This document shows, piece after piece, positions 47,580 to 59,027 of a stretch of 64,000 bases of DNA (the first letter of the stretch is position 1; each line of letters begins with the position of its first letter). The notes under the pieces were generated by a model, which was not told the DNA's origin, did no database searches, and saw only the letters and a program-made list of their open reading frames with translations. The stretch is from contig OY754475.1 of NCBI GenBank assembly GCA_963575645.1, positions 16,468,509-16,532,508 of the forward strand, read 5' to 3'. The stretch is from Xanthostigma xanthostigma. Its lineage: Eukaryota; Arthropoda; Insecta; Raphidioptera; Raphidiidae. The position numbers were made by a program, and so were the translations under genes.

Positions 47580-48920
47580 ATTAACGGTGTATAAACAGCT
47601 GACATCTGTCGCTTTTCAATTTGATAATTCAATATCAACATTTACACTTACCTACTAACACAATTAGGTACTGCACAACACATATGCTTTTTCTTCGATT
47701 TTTCAATGACGCGTGTAACTGCCATAATTGTCAACAAATATTTACAAAAATACGTAGCGCCACTGATTTAAAACGCTTCGCATAGGATAGTTCACTGAAG
47801 TGCTGATTAGATGGGTTAAATGATCAAAGTAAAATGCCAATTAGATAATTATTTATTTAATCCCAATTAAAGTACATTGCGGGAAATCCCCGCTTATAAC
47901 TAGTTTGACATCTTGATTCGTAGTGTAAAAAATTGTTATGCAAATAAACTACTGCACGCGATCGTGATATTTACGATACATTGTGCTAATTTCATTTTTT
48001 TTTCTTTTATTCATCATTCTTTTCAACATGGTGTTGAGTCGAAGACACATTGCGACATAGTTGCAATGGATCTTCGGCTATTTTAGATTGTCACAGAGAC
48101 AGTCTAAAACAATTCAGAGGCGGACTAGCAGTCTCGACCGCCCTAGGCGTTTAGTAGTAGCCCGTAGCCGTCCTTTTCGGCTGATTTTGCAGCGTAAAAA
48201 TGTTTACGAAAACAACATTGCGTTCAATTCAACTCAGAAAATATTTATTTCATAGTTCTAAAGTTTTGTTTATATCTGGGGGCACGGCAGTGCCCCCGTC
48301 AAGTCGAGCGCGAAGCAAACACTGCCGTACCATCCTTTACTGGAACCATTTCGCCGCATTTTCAGGCCCCTATTTGAGAACCTCTGGATAAGACCAGAAC
48401 GCAGAAATTTTCATCATCCAGTAAGCTATAATCACATACTTAAAATCCAAAATTTCAAGTCTGTAGGTCATTTAGTTCCGAAGTTAAGCGAAAGCAAAGT
48501 TTCGCATTTATGACACTCACTCACTCATGATCATCAAAATAGAACTAGTACTTCCCATAAACTCAGAGAGCAGAAATTTGGTACAGAGTTAGGGTTTAAT
48601 GGCCACATAAAGGGAAAATCGCAGTAAGGAACCTTAGACTTGGCACGACTTTGTCTAGATTTCATTACTTTTTAGAGATAAACAAGCAGCTCCATTGAGA
48701 CTTGGCTAGTTTTTTGCAGAATGTTTTTGGTGGGATTACTATTTACTGAGCCGAGATATAATATGCATTTATTTGTCACGGGTGCAATTGGCAAGCATTT
48801 CAGCTTTAAAGGTACGGTCAGATCTACCAGCACGTAACGTGGCAGACACGGCACAAACAATAGTTTTCACATCTATACAGCAACAGCACACCCGGCATGA
48901 ACAGACGCCATCCGGCAAAC
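47580..48920. other. Repeat-like intergenic region
   Basis: Between about 48280 and 48640 the sequence (GGGGGCACGGCAGTGCCCCC hairpin, then TTTACTGGAACCATTTCGCC) looks like a dispersed repeat rather than a gene. The hairpin stem GGGGGCAC/GTGCCCCC is perfect. The remainder is unassigned. Confidence 0.4.
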
Positions 48921-48926
48921 TAGAAA

Positions 48927-49200
48927 GTGCACGTGCATACCATGTTCCGCAATTTTTCGATAGAAAAACTAGCCTTGATGGCAATTGTACTAGAACAGGA
49001 AGAATCGGGTCGTGTAGAAGTGCAACAAAGAGAAAAAAGGTTTGCAGTGGATTCCATGAACTCAAAACGAAAAAAGAAGGAGAATTCTACAAATTATATA
49101 AGAAGCTTGTGGATGATGAGGACAGATTCTTTAAATATTTAAGGATGAGGAGTAAATATGAGTTTGAGACCATTGTAACTAGAATTAAAAGTTCAAACCA
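48927..49200 (+). pseudogene. PIF/Harbinger-type transposase N-terminal fragment
   Basis: In one frame: EKLALMAIVLEQEESGRVEV and RFAVDSMNSKRKKK. A frameshift near 49085 then gives GEFYKLYKKLVDDEDRFFKYL and FETIVTRIKS. This order (hydrophobic helix, basic stretch, FHxLY-like region, FKYFRM) fits Harbinger/HARBI1-type proteins. The catalytic domain is absent, replaced by GC-rich ACACG/CGCCGAC repeats at 49240-49340. Confidence 0.6.
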
Positions 49201-49378
49201 AACTGTCCGTGTCGGCGATCGCATTCATACTAGCCGCGCGACTGCCACAGACACGTACAGACACACGCCGACACAGACAAAACATTCTTGCGGAGAATGC
49301 TGGCCGACGCCGACCCGTGCCTGCGCGGACACGCTCCGTTCTCGTGCGGTAGATGTGAATACATCTATATACAGTATA

Positions 49379-49980
49379 CCGGGTGTCCTAGAAGTAACGC
49401 ACTTCCTCGTAGGGATCGAAAGAGAAAATTATTCTGAGACGAAAAGTCCTTAGCCATTTTTTAATCAGACGCATAGATAATTAATTATTAATTAATGAAA
49501 GTGACCAATCAGGAGAGATTTGATTTGTTTTCCGATTTTATTTGTTTTTCTCCCATATCTTGTTTTCCGTTGTCAGTCGTCTCTGAATTTTCTGAAAACG
49601 AACAACGTTATTATGGAACAGCGTCATCTCCAACAGCGTTATAAGTCTGCTGATTTTACTGAGATGCTTATCCTTTATGGAGAGTGTAATCGCAATGCTG
49701 TTTCATTAATTAATAATTAATTATCTATGCGTCTGATTAAAAAAATTGGTTGCCTGTAAAGTCGGTTTACGGACGATAGTTTTACGTGATAACGTATTCC
49801 GCTCGAATAGCGGAACGTTACTTTTTTTCGTGCATGCAGCCGGTGTTTCATTTTTTTATATTGACGTGATTCATCAATTTATAAGACGTTATCACCTCAA
49901 AAATGGCTAAGGACTTTTCGTCTCAGAATAATTTTCTCTTTCGATCCCTACGAGGAAGTGCGTGACTTCTTGGACACTTG
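49379..49980. mobile_element. TA-flanked mariner-type MITE with a nested MITE fragment
   Basis: Termini CCGGGTGTCCTAGAAGTAAC and GTGACTTCTTGGACACTTG are mirrored, with TA outside both. Inverted arms share CGCACTTCCTCG and AGGACTTTTCGTCTCAGAAT. The right arm is interrupted at about 49750-49900 by a fragment of the family present at 29000-29506. Confidence 0.75.
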
Positions 49981-50239
49981 TATAAAAGAATATTATTTCG
50001 TTTGCCACGCTACGTGTCTGACACGCTCAATGTCTGTAGATTTGAACGAAGCTTAATTCAGTGATTTGTATTGTGAATTAAACTTCTTCAAAACTATTTC
50101 CACTATAAGTGAACGAAACTTTGATTATAATATTCATTGAACAATACTTCAAACAAGAAAATCATCGCATTCATATAAACAAATAAAAACACATCGATAT
50201 CCTATTAATTATTAAAGTACTTATCATCATTTATGCATT

Positions 50240-51412
50240 TCACTGATACGGGTTTTCATTAGAATGTATTTGTTTATGTTTATTTAAATTTTTGGAATCG
50301 GTGAAACACTTACTGCAAATATCACACTGAAACGACGTCCCGCGGATAATATGTTTTCTTTGGTGGGTTTTTAAAGAACTTAACTGCGCGAAGTAATTGT
50401 TGCAAATGTCACACTGAAATGGTTTTTTTTCACCAACGCTGTGTGTAAACCTGTGATTATTTAAATGACTTGATTGAGTGAAACCCTTTTTACAAATTTC
50501 ACACTGATACGGCTTCTTACCAGTATGTGTAAGTTTATGTCTAGTTATATGATTGGATTGAGTGAAGAACTTCTTACATATCTCACACTGATACGGTTTT
50601 GTACCCGTATGCGTAAGTTTATGTCTATTTAAATGACCTAATCGGCTGAAATACTTATCACAAACATCGCACTTATGTGTCTTCTCACCAGTATGTATAA
50701 ATCCGTGAGTTTTTAAACTGCTTGACTGTTTGAAACATTTTTTGCAAACGGCACACTGATACGGTTTCTCACCAGTATGTTGTCTCAAGTGAACTTTCAA
50801 AGAACTAGATAATGAAAAACATTTGTCACAAAAATTACACAGATACGGTTTTTCCCCTGTATGAGTACGTCTGTGATTATTTAAATGGCCTAAGTGTATG
50901 CAATATTTTAAACAAATGTCGCACTGATACGTTTTTTGGCCATTTTTCTGTTTAGACGGTTGCTCTTTGCTCGCTGACAAGGATTGATCACTGCCACTAT
51001 TGTTCATAACCTCACTATTATCATTATTACAGCTGGACACCAACGCAGTGTCGAAAAGTACTTCATTTTCTTGTTTTATATTTCCCACATCAACGAACAT
51101 AAAGTTAGAATCAGGCTTGCGGTTTACGTTATCTAAATCTGCATTCATTGATTCAAATTTTGACTCTTCAAAGCTAGTTTCTTCACAATTACTTAAACAT
51201 TTTCTCTTCTCATGTTCTGTAGTAGAGTCGGGATCGATCTTTATTTTTTCACAGATATTACTTCTCTCCTCAGAATCAGTCATAATTTCAGCGATGTTGT
51301 CTTGTTTGCTGAGTCGTGGCGTTAAAGCATTTTCGTCAAAATTAGTATAGCAACCAATATTAACATCACCGCAGGAAACAGATCTCCGGTCTACACAATT
51401 CTGAAAAGACAT
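50240..51412 (-). CDS. G8: C2H2 zinc-finger protein, eight fingers (5' end incomplete)
   Basis: From the ATG at 51412 the frame gives 390 residues: a Ser/Asp/Glu-rich N-terminal region with the motif FMFVDVGNIKQENE, then eight fingers. The first is KTYQCDICLKYC. The linker before finger 7 is longer (HSVGEKKP), and that before finger 8 is HIIRGTS. The open frame continues upstream of the ATG to a good acceptor (TTTGCAG near 51453), so an upstream exon is likely. By similarity to G9 this would carry a ZAD. The final residues are SNENPYQ. It belongs to a second subfamily with G9 and G10, marked by YQCDVC and FKQSSSLKTH fingers. Confidence 0.78.
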   Translation of the reverse strand: MSFQNCVDRRSVSCGDVNIGCYTNFDENALTPRLSKQDNIAEIMTDSEERSNICEKIKIDPDSTTEHEKRKCLSNCEETSFEESKFESMNADLDNVNRKPDSNFMFVDVGNIKQENEVLFDTALVSSCNNDNSEVMNNSGSDQSLSASKEQPSKQKNGQKTYQCDICLKYCIHLGHLNNHRRTHTGEKPYLCNFCDKCFSLSSSLKVHLRQHTGEKPYQCAVCKKCFKQSSSLKTHGFIHTGEKTHKCDVCDKYFSRLGHLNRHKLTHTGTKPYQCEICKKFFTQSNHITRHKLTHTGKKPYQCEICKKGFTQSSHLNNHRFTHSVGEKKPFQCDICNNYFAQLSSLKTHQRKHIIRGTSFQCDICSKCFTDSKNLNKHKQIHSNENPYQ

Positions 51413-51479
51413 TTCTAGATTTTCCAGTCCGGTTTGCTTTTCTACAGCATTTCTGCAAATGGCGACATAGTCTTATATA

Positions 51480-52650
51480 GGTATTCAATTGTGCTGCTTG
51501 TTGTTTTTTTACCTGCAAAAAAGAAACATAATTGTTTTTTTTTTTTGTTTCTTAAGTGAAACTTCTTTAGGCGCGGTAGGGCAAATTGGCCTGGATCAGA
51601 CGAAAAGTGAAACATTTCCCATTCTCCGACTTCAACCGGTAGTTGAAAGAAAAGAGTGGAAGAATCGTTTCTACTCTCTCTCTGTCAAAGCGTCATGTGC
51701 ACTCTACACGCTTGCGCAGTGCGTACTGTGTATAGAAAAAAAAAATTTAACGAAATTTTCTTGAACAAATAAATAGAATAATAAACCGTTATGAAAAGTA
51801 TAGGTACCATTATTATATAAAAAAACACCGTTATAGCATTGCGAATGCGCCGATTTTCCCCAAAAACAATAGGGCTCTTCATATTTGCATACCAACATCC
51901 TCCCAAAATTTGGTTTCAATCTGCTCATCCGTTTGACCTGTATCGTGCTCACAGGCAAACAGACGCACCGACTTTTTCCAAAAATATGTTTTTTGGATTC
52001 GGGAGACCTCAAAACGAAAAGATATTGTAAAATTTTGAAAAATAATTTTTGACCTAAACTAGTACTATTCCCCACTTGTGGGTTGGAATGGTAATAATAA
52101 TTAATCAATGTTATTATTACGTATGTTTTGACTGTTCATATCTGTATTTATACAGCTGTATGAATCAATAAATATTATTATTAACAATAGGATATAGTTA
52201 GTTTGCTACAGTTATATTTCAACCCAGATGAGAAACTTGTAAACGTGCACCATTACACAATTTGGGCGCATCAAGATTTCGCATTAAAAGTACCGGAACA
52301 CCCACTTTTAACCTTAATTTATGAGAAGGCATTTAACCCCCTCGGTAGTTAATTTTTTAAGAAAGTAGTTTGTTCTTTCCCAAAGTTTAAACTATCTCCA
52401 TATTAAACTGCGTCACAATAGACCCAGCAGTCTGGCCGTGAAAGCGTAACATTATACAATATTACAACCCGCATTCCATTCCCATCGGGTTTGAATTTTG
52501 AAATAAAAGTAGCCTATGTCCTCCCCCAGGCTAGAAACTATCTCCATCTTAAATTTCATCACAATCGGCTCGGCGGTTTGCCCGTGAAGGCATAACAGAC
52601 AGACATAGTTACTTTCGCATTTATAATAGTAGTATGGATGTAAACAATTA
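51480..52650. repeat. Dispersed repeats upstream of G8
   Basis: 51690-52090 holds the GGGCTCTTCATAT...CATCCGTTTGACCTG repeat also found at 11395, 17030 and 22510. 52200-52645 has CAATCGGCTCGGCGGTTTG and CGCATTTATAATAGTAG, typical 3' ends of insect LINE- or SINE-like repeats, present as one full and one partial copy. No gene. Confidence 0.5.
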
Positions 52651-52993
52651 CAGGACATTTGGTACCTACTTACGTTTCCTTTGTTGTGAATATAAATTTT
52701 GAAAACTAAGGGTTGTATCTCCGTAAGTCTGCACTATTGTATATTAATTCCACTGACCTAATATTGACCCAAGTTCACTGTGAAACGTTGTCGGTGGTTT
52801 TTACATACACGCAATACCTATAAGAAGAAGATATAACGTCATCGGTAGGTTTAATTTAAACTTTTATTATTAGATTAGGTAGTATTGGTGCATTCTATCG
52901 TATTATTTTCAGATGAATTTTTAAACAGGAATAGGTTCAGCACGTAATAATATTAACAACTTATTGTGTAGCGCAGCTTTGCAAATTAAATAA

Positions 52994-53120
52994 CTTACAT
53001 GAATAGAAGCACATTTGAAAACTTAATCTGCAGTCACTTTTTTTACTTCGAGTTATAAAAAAATACTGTTGAAACATTCTAGTGATATTTTCATCATTCT
53101 TTCACCAACACCATAGAATT
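52994..53120 (-). pseudogene. Possible degenerate ZAD first exon upstream of G8
   Basis: Minus-strand sequence ends in an exon-like GTTTTCAAATGTGCTTCTATTCAT|GTAAG, which resembles the KVFKCASIH end of a ZAD exon 1. A related segment lies at 61672-61830 upstream of G9. Here a TAA precedes the Val-Phe-Lys, and no CRLC motif is readable. It is either decayed or a non-coding homologue. Confidence 0.3.
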
Positions 53121-53724
53121 AAATCTTCTTCCAAATATGGTTCGCAAAATTACGTCGGCCTTCTCCACTCACTAGTACCATAGGTACCTATGAGTATGTC
53201 ATATCTTTGACACCTACCACAGAACCTTTGGCACCTGATACGATTAATATTAGTGCACAATAATATTATGTTGACGGTGTAAGTGCTATTATATGGAAGA
53301 TTTGCGCTTTACAGTGATTTTTAAGTTGATTCTTTTTTTAACAGCGTGTAAAAATCAAATAGACGAACAAATATTTCAAGTAACTTTTTTATCAAAAGTC
53401 GAAAATTAAAGAGAAATGGGCTTTCAAAGTTTAATCAAATTTTGAGGTCGGTTATGGTATGTCACTATGGAAATATGTTATGGCATTTTCAAGTATTCAC
53501 AGAAATAGGGTATATGCATGCATTTTTTTTATATTTTTAATTCACTTTTTACATCATTATAACACCATAGTATAAACACTCTTGGAAATGTTCAAATTAA
53601 TTATTAAAATAAATTTTAAAACATCGATAAAATTCGACTTGTTTGAACGCTGCCATTTTTCGCGGGCCTTGTGTTACGTCACATGGCACGTTCTGTCAGT
53701 TCAGTGTTTGTTACTATAGCTTTA

Positions 53725-54508
53725 TAGGCCCCACTCACGATCAAACTTCATGCCACAGTTCAGTGTTCAAACTTATAGTTCAGTGAAGCATGATAATGTG
53801 TGGGACAAATAAACACTGAAACCAACACTGAAGTCAAGCATGAACTCATCAAATGCATCTTGATTTTTGAACGACTTCAGTGTTCAGTGTTCAAGTAAAC
53901 TGTTGTGTGTGTGGGTGTTTTTCAGTTCAGTTTTTGGAGTTCTGTGTTTTGTACAACCAGAAGCCAAAAATCTCAATGTTGCTGCCTTTCTTGTGCAGAA
54001 ATAGATTTTCACATATTTGTGTCCTGGTTCTTAATAAATAGGGTAACTAATTCCAGTAAATAATTGTAAGTTAATTCATTCATTCGTAAATAATTATTGC
54101 AATCAAGCGGCTCAAGTTGTAATTCATTAATCAAATAAACATGACTTCTTGAATCACGCATTTCTAACAAATTTTTCACTCATATTCTTCTTTTTTTTCT
54201 TATTTCTCTGTTTTAAATACAATCCCATAGCTATGAACAGCCAATCCTCACCATTTAAATTACTCATTTAGTTCTTATTAATGAACTATACTCTATAGTA
54301 TAATATTATAGTGTGTATATAATATAATATATCTTATGTATCTACTCGACGAGTGTATGCCAACAACTGAACCAAACTGAACACAAAAAATTTAAAAAAA
54401 TGGGCAGTTTGCATGAACTGTGTGTGGTGCCAGTCAGTCTTTCGATTAAACGTCCAACTTCACTGAACACTGAACTATGGCATGAAGTTTGATCGTGAGT
54501 GGAGCCTA
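53725..54508. mobile_element. Inverted-repeat element (MITE-like)
   Basis: Ends TAGGCCCCACTCACGATC and GATCGTGAGTGGAGCCTA with mirrored CAAACTTCATGCCA and CAGTTCAGTGTTC blocks. The inside is AT-rich with no open frame. It lies 40 bp before the THAP remnant and has no clear target duplication. Confidence 0.65.
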
Positions 54509-54549
54509 TTACAGTTATTTTATAACAATTTTCAGTTTTAATTCAGACG

Positions 54550-54804
54550 ATGGAAAAAAGTAAAAAACCATTTTATAGGTATTGCCTTGTACCAAAGTGC
54601 ACAAATACTATTTGAAGTACACCCGATAAAATGTTTTTTTCGGTTCCAAGAGATGCGAAAACACGAAAACTATGGTGTAAAGTAATGAGAAGAGATGGAT
54701 TTGTGGCAAAATATTCTGTCATCATGAATGCATCTATTTTCAGTAGATTGTCCGATTGTGCTTTGACAAAACCACTTTCAGTCATCGTCCTAGATGATTC
54801 CTAA
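54550..54804 (+). pseudogene. THAP domain exon with one nonsense codon
   Basis: From ATG 54550: YRYCLVPKCTN (C-x4-C), then STPDKMFFSVPRDAKTRKLWC near 54616-54678 and KVMRRDGF. This is the first two-thirds of a THAP C2CH zinc-binding DNA domain. A TGA at 54613-54615 interrupts it. The expected C-x2-H half is not found; the frame diverges to a stop at 54802. It may come from a P-element-type transposase or a host THAP gene. Confidence 0.65.
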
Positions 54805-55307
54805 TTTCACCAAAACACTAAAATTGCACTAGCTAATTTAAAACATTACAGGAATACATATAAAAACTATTTGTCACTCAAACACTATTAGCGACTCCGA
54901 GAAATCAGATGACGTGACGTCACGTTTTGTTTCGACCAATAGTGATGCGTTTCGCAAAATTGAATTTCCCTCGCTTATTTTGCACTTTTTAATTAATATT
55001 TTTTACAATTAAAAGCGAACTAAATAGTAAAATAATTGTTTAAGCATAATGTCCGGACAATAAAGATTCTTGTAAAAAAAAATCATGTAAATTTAAACCA
55101 CATGCATATTCCCTATTGTTCGAAGTTGTCCCCCAAAGATGCGTGCGTCATTGCCATGCTTTCTGTACATGCTTATAGTAGCGATAAGATTCCGCGAATT
55201 ATTTGGGATGCATTTCCGATTCGCGCTATGATTTCTTCGCGTGTGTTAACCGGGCTTTTGAATTAATTAAATAAAATTTAATCAAACTTTGAAAGGCTGT
55301 ATCTCTG

Positions 55308-55547
55308 TTATTTTTGAGTTTTTAAAGAAAGGCGCAATTCTGGTCCGTGCCGTAAATTTTTCGTGAAAACATCGAGTATTACTGTTTTCTGTATCGCCTG
55401 TAGGTACATGATCCGTAGGTTTAGATTTTTCCATTCCTTTTTCGACGCTACCGTAGCTCTTGCTTTCGCTCGGCATTCCTCTCGATATAAGCTTTCCGCT
55501 GGGCGCTGACTACGTTTTTTATAATTCCGAGCATATTTGCAAATCAT
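55308..55547 (-). pseudogene. Possible psq/CENP-B-type helix-turn-helix fragment
   Basis: Minus-strand reading ARNYKKRSQRPAESLYREEC resembles the start of pipsqueak/CENP-B domains of pogo-type transposases. No catalytic region follows. The match is weak and from memory. Confidence 0.25.
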
Positions 55548-56097
55548 ATGAAACGATATGTTTAACTATTTGGTAATTTTCAATTTAATACCGATTTTTT
55601 CTTATATTTTTGTTATCACGATAGACACGTTAACTAATATAAAAAATGGTAGTAAAGGTAACAGTTTATTGAATTAGCTTCTGATTTTGGCGAATTTTAA
55701 AACGCAAAAACCACCCCGTTATTGTTTTTTTAAGGAACTCCCCGAAACGCACTCCTCTTTTCACTGCGCAAAAAAAAACGCCATCGCATCGACACAACGC
55801 CAAGATAAGAAAGTCCCCGAAACGCCAAAATCGGAAGCGTTAACTCAGTAAAATTTTACCTAAAAAATATCGATTACGTTAGAATCCCAAACAATATCGT
55901 AAATATGATCTGAAAGAAATATTTTGTTGTTTTACTAAACGTAACTGTATCTTCTTCTTGACAAGTGTCAATATAAGTAATATTATTTCTGTACAATCAA
56001 AATACTTTCGTTTTATTTGGTTTCGACAATATTATACACTCACAAAATATGCATGTATATTCAGCGAAGATCAACATGAACAAACTAATGTTGGATT

Positions 56098-56381
56098 CAG
56101 TGGCGTAACTATAGGGTGGCAGAACAGGCAAAATGCCACGGGCACCCGGCCCGAGAGACCGTTATACAGGAGGAACCTAACATTTATTACAAAATTTGGT
56201 AAAAAATATTAATTGTGTATTTAATCGATTTAAGTTAGGTATTAACTTAACATACACAAATTATACAAATATCTACTTTACTTCGTGATTTATAAAGATA
56301 AAACTACTACGTGAAGCTTTTTTATATTAAGGGAGATCCGATGAATTTATCAAGGCCTGAGGTGGTTTAGTTAGGCCACTG
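56098..56381. mobile_element. hAT MITE with perfect 8-bp target duplication
   Basis: Starts CAGTGGCGTAACTATAGG and ends TTTAGTTAGGCCACTG. GTTGGATT is repeated exactly at 56090-56097 and 56382-56389. Inside is GGGCACCCGGCCCG. It is 284 bp with no frame. Confidence 0.88.
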
Positions 56382-56635
56382 GTTGGATTGCAGAAAGGAT
56401 TGTCAAAAAATCTGATTAGACAATAAAATCAGATTGTGAACATACATATTTCTTCATATGAAAAGCATAGTAGTTTCAAATCGATCCTGCTCTAAAAACA
56501 ATTGATCGATTAAAACGATATTTTTCTTAAACTATGTATATGTCGTAGGCATAATGTAAAATTAGGCTTTTTACAAAATGTTTAGGGACAAATCAATTTT
56601 CGTTATGACGATACCGATTCAGGCAAATTGATAAA

Positions 56636-57157
56636 ATGTCGGCAGCAGAAGAACGTGTATCTCATTCTGACGCAATATTTCCAAGCATTTTACAATTTGC
56701 CAACAGCAATGTAGTCAAAACGCACAATATTGCTTTCCTGATACAGTTCGGGCCAAACAGCTGTACCACAAGACATGGTGGGAGGGATAAAACGATTTTT
56801 GCATTAAAAAACAAATATAACATTCCCAGAAATGCGATTGAAATTTTCAATTCACTATGCAATGAGTATCAGCTAAAAAAATCACAACCCCCCACGGGAT
56901 TAGTTTTGCGTCTAATTCTTTCTAAAGCTTTTAATGTTCGTGGGCAAATAGACTTGAAAGATTTCCAATCTGCCCCCGATGAGAAATATAAACTGCTTAT
57001 CAACTTACTATCAAGATCATGCCACAAAATGTTTACATATAAGCCCTTTACAAAGCAAACGTGCTGCGGAGGTGACTGTAGAATTGTTTATTTAGATTTA
57101 TGTAATAATGAAGTGTATTGTTTCTTGTGCCATAGTGTCATTTTATTACTTAACTAG
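56636..57157 (+). CDS. Orphan 173-residue protein in the inverted-repeat cassette
   Basis: The start codon falls where the left inverted repeat ends (AATTGATAAAATG), and the stop is 37 bases before the minisatellite. The N-terminal two-thirds is mixed charged and hydrophobic, with likely helices (FPSILQFAN, GLVLRLILSKAF, KYKLLINLLSRSC). The end is Cys-rich: C143, C144, C148, C156, C162, C165 and H166, in a pattern CC-x3-C-x7-C-x5-C-x2-CH that could bind zinc. No family is recognised. Codon use looks ordinary for the region. It could be the N-terminal part of a transposon protein whose remainder was lost; a host gene is less likely. Confidence 0.45.
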   Translation: MSAAEERVSHSDAIFPSILQFANSNVVKTHNIAFLIQFGPNSCTTRHGGRDKTIFALKNKYNIPRNAIEIFNSLCNEYQLKKSQPPTGLVLRLILSKAFNVRGQIDLKDFQSAPDEKYKLLINLLSRSCHKMFTYKPFTKQTCCGGDCRIVYLDLCNNEVYCFLCHSVILLLN

Positions 57158-57194
57158 TGCCTATTCACCTAATTTTATTATTTCGGCCTTCCGC

Positions 57195-58199
57195 TCACGT
57201 TTTGACTACATCGCTGTTGACAAATTGCAAAATTCCTGAAAATAATGCGTCAGAACGAGATACTCTCACGTTTTGACTACATCGCTGTTGACAAATTGCA
57301 AAATTCCTGAAAATAATGCGTCAGAACGAGATACTCTCACGTTTTGACTACATCGCTGTTGACAAATTGCAAAATTCCTGAAAATAATGCGTCAGAACGA
57401 GATACTCTCACGTTTTGACTACATCGCTGTTGACAAATTGCAAAATTCCTGAAAATAATGCGTCAGAACGAGATACTCTCACGTTTTGACTACATCGCTG
57501 TTGATAAATTGAAAAATTCCTGAAAATAATGCGTCAGAACGAGATACTCTCACGTTTTGACTACATCGCTGTTGATAAATTGCAAAATTCCTGAAAATAA
57601 TGCGTCAGAACGAGATACTCTCACGTTTTGACTACATCGCTGTTGACAAATTGCAAAATTCCTGAAAATAATGCGTCAGAACGAGATACTCTCACGTTTT
57701 GACTACATCGCTGTTGACAAATTGCAAAATTCCTGAAAATAATGCGTCAGAACGAGATACTCTCACGTTTTGACTACATCGCTGTTGATAAATTGCAAAA
57801 TTCCTGAAAATAATGCGTCAGAACGAGATACTCTCACGTTTTGACTACATCGCTGTTGACAAATTGCAAAATTCCTGAAAATAATGCGTCAGAACGAGAT
57901 ACTCTCACGTTTTGACTACATCGCTGTTGACAAATTGCAAAATTCCTGAAAATAATGCGTCAGAACGAGATACTCTCACGTTTTGACTACATCGCTGTTG
58001 ACAAATTGCAAAATTCCTGAAAATAATGCGTCAGAACGAGATACTCTCACGTTTTGACTACATCGCTGTTGACAAATTGCAAAATTCCTGAAAATAATGC
58101 GTCAGAACGAGATACTCTCACGTTTTGACTACATCGCTGTTGATAAATTGCAAAATTCCTGAAAATAATGCGTCAGAACGAGATACTCTCACGTTTTGT
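57195..58199 (+). repeat. 71-bp minisatellite, about 14 copies
   Basis: The unit TCACGTTTTGACTACATCGC continues through GTTGACAAATTGCAAAATTCC and AATAATGCGTCAGAACGAGA, with a 71-bp period. Copies are almost identical. One position alternates GACAAAT/GATAAAT in the order c,c,c,c,t,t,c,c,t,c,c,c,c,t, and copy 5 has a further change. The last partial unit runs straight into the right inverted repeat. There are no spacers between units. Confidence 0.95.
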
Positions 58200-58668
58200 C
58201 GGAATTTTATCAATTAGCCTGAATTGGTACAGTCATAACGAAAATTGCATCGTTCGCTCGCGTTTTGCTGGCTTTTTATAAAATCAATAGACATTTTGTA
58301 AAAAGCCTAATTTTGCATTAAGCCTATGACATATACGTCATGTATTTAACATCCGTTTTTTGTAAAGTTTATAAGTACTTCGAAACAAATTTTTTTTTGC
58401 ATATTTTGATTAAAATTTTACTTGAAAAGCGGTCTTTTTCTATGTAAAATAATCATTTGTTTTTGTATGAGTACAATCTAATGTTCTAAATGACAGGGAG
58501 TTTGAATGCGACATTAGACTGCTCCTGATGATGGAAACTTTAATTATATGATCACAATCTAAGGTCACCGTCAAATCAGTTTTTTTGACAATCCTCTTTC
58601 TGCAACCCAGCAAGTGATTCTTAAATTGCAAACAAAATATATGAATAACAGAATATAACTTTTAACGA

Positions 58669-58926
58669 CAGGTATTTGGAAAAGATTCCGTGGCATAAGG
58701 ATCGAAAATTAATCAATACTAAGATTTTAAAAATTGCATTTAATGCTGATGTTTTGATACGTTTTGTATCATCTTCAGAAACATATCGAAACGTCAGCAT
58801 TACACAATTTAAAAAAATCTTAGTATTGCTTAATTTTCGATCCTTATGCCACGGAATCTTTTCCAAATACCTATCATTAACTTCAATGAATCACAGTTAC
58901 TCTATTTATTAAATAGAGTCAAATTC
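58669..58926. repeat. Hairpin insert flanked by 16-bp direct repeats
   Basis: ATATAACTTTTAACGA occurs at 58653-58668 and 58927-58942. Between them are arms of about 95 bp: CAGGTATTTGGAAAAGATTCC on the left mirrored by GGAATCTTTTCCAAATACCT. After the right arm about 50 bases of non-mirrored sequence precede the second direct repeat. Confidence 0.75.
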
Positions 58927-59027
58927 ATATAACTTTTAACGATTATGTTCTCGATAAAATTCCAAACATTCGTCACACATAAAGCACATTATAGTATTTT
59001 TGTAAAAGGGCGACAACGACACATATT

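Larger units (their letters stand above)
56382..58608. mobile_element. Inverted-repeat cassette with orphan frame and minisatellite
   Basis: The left arm (56382-56650) and right arm (58200-58608) mirror each other in blocks: GGATTGCAGAAAG, GGATTGTCAAAAAA, AGATTGTGA, GTATATGTC, AAATTAGGCTTTTTACAAAA, CAATTTTCGTTATGAC, ATTCAGGC and AATTGATAAAAT. The right arm has extra inserted sequence. Between them lie a 173-residue frame (56636-57157) and a 71-bp minisatellite (57195-58199). No known transposase is recognised. It may be a DNA element of an unfamiliar family or a non-autonomous composite. Confidence 0.6.

Noticed and set aside
55036-55266. 76-residue frame starting at 55036
   Set aside because: No family recognised, no splice or start support; left unassigned.
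57195-58199. CRISPR-like array
   Set aside because: Units of 71 bp follow each other with no variable spacers, and the context is an insect genome; it is a minisatellite.
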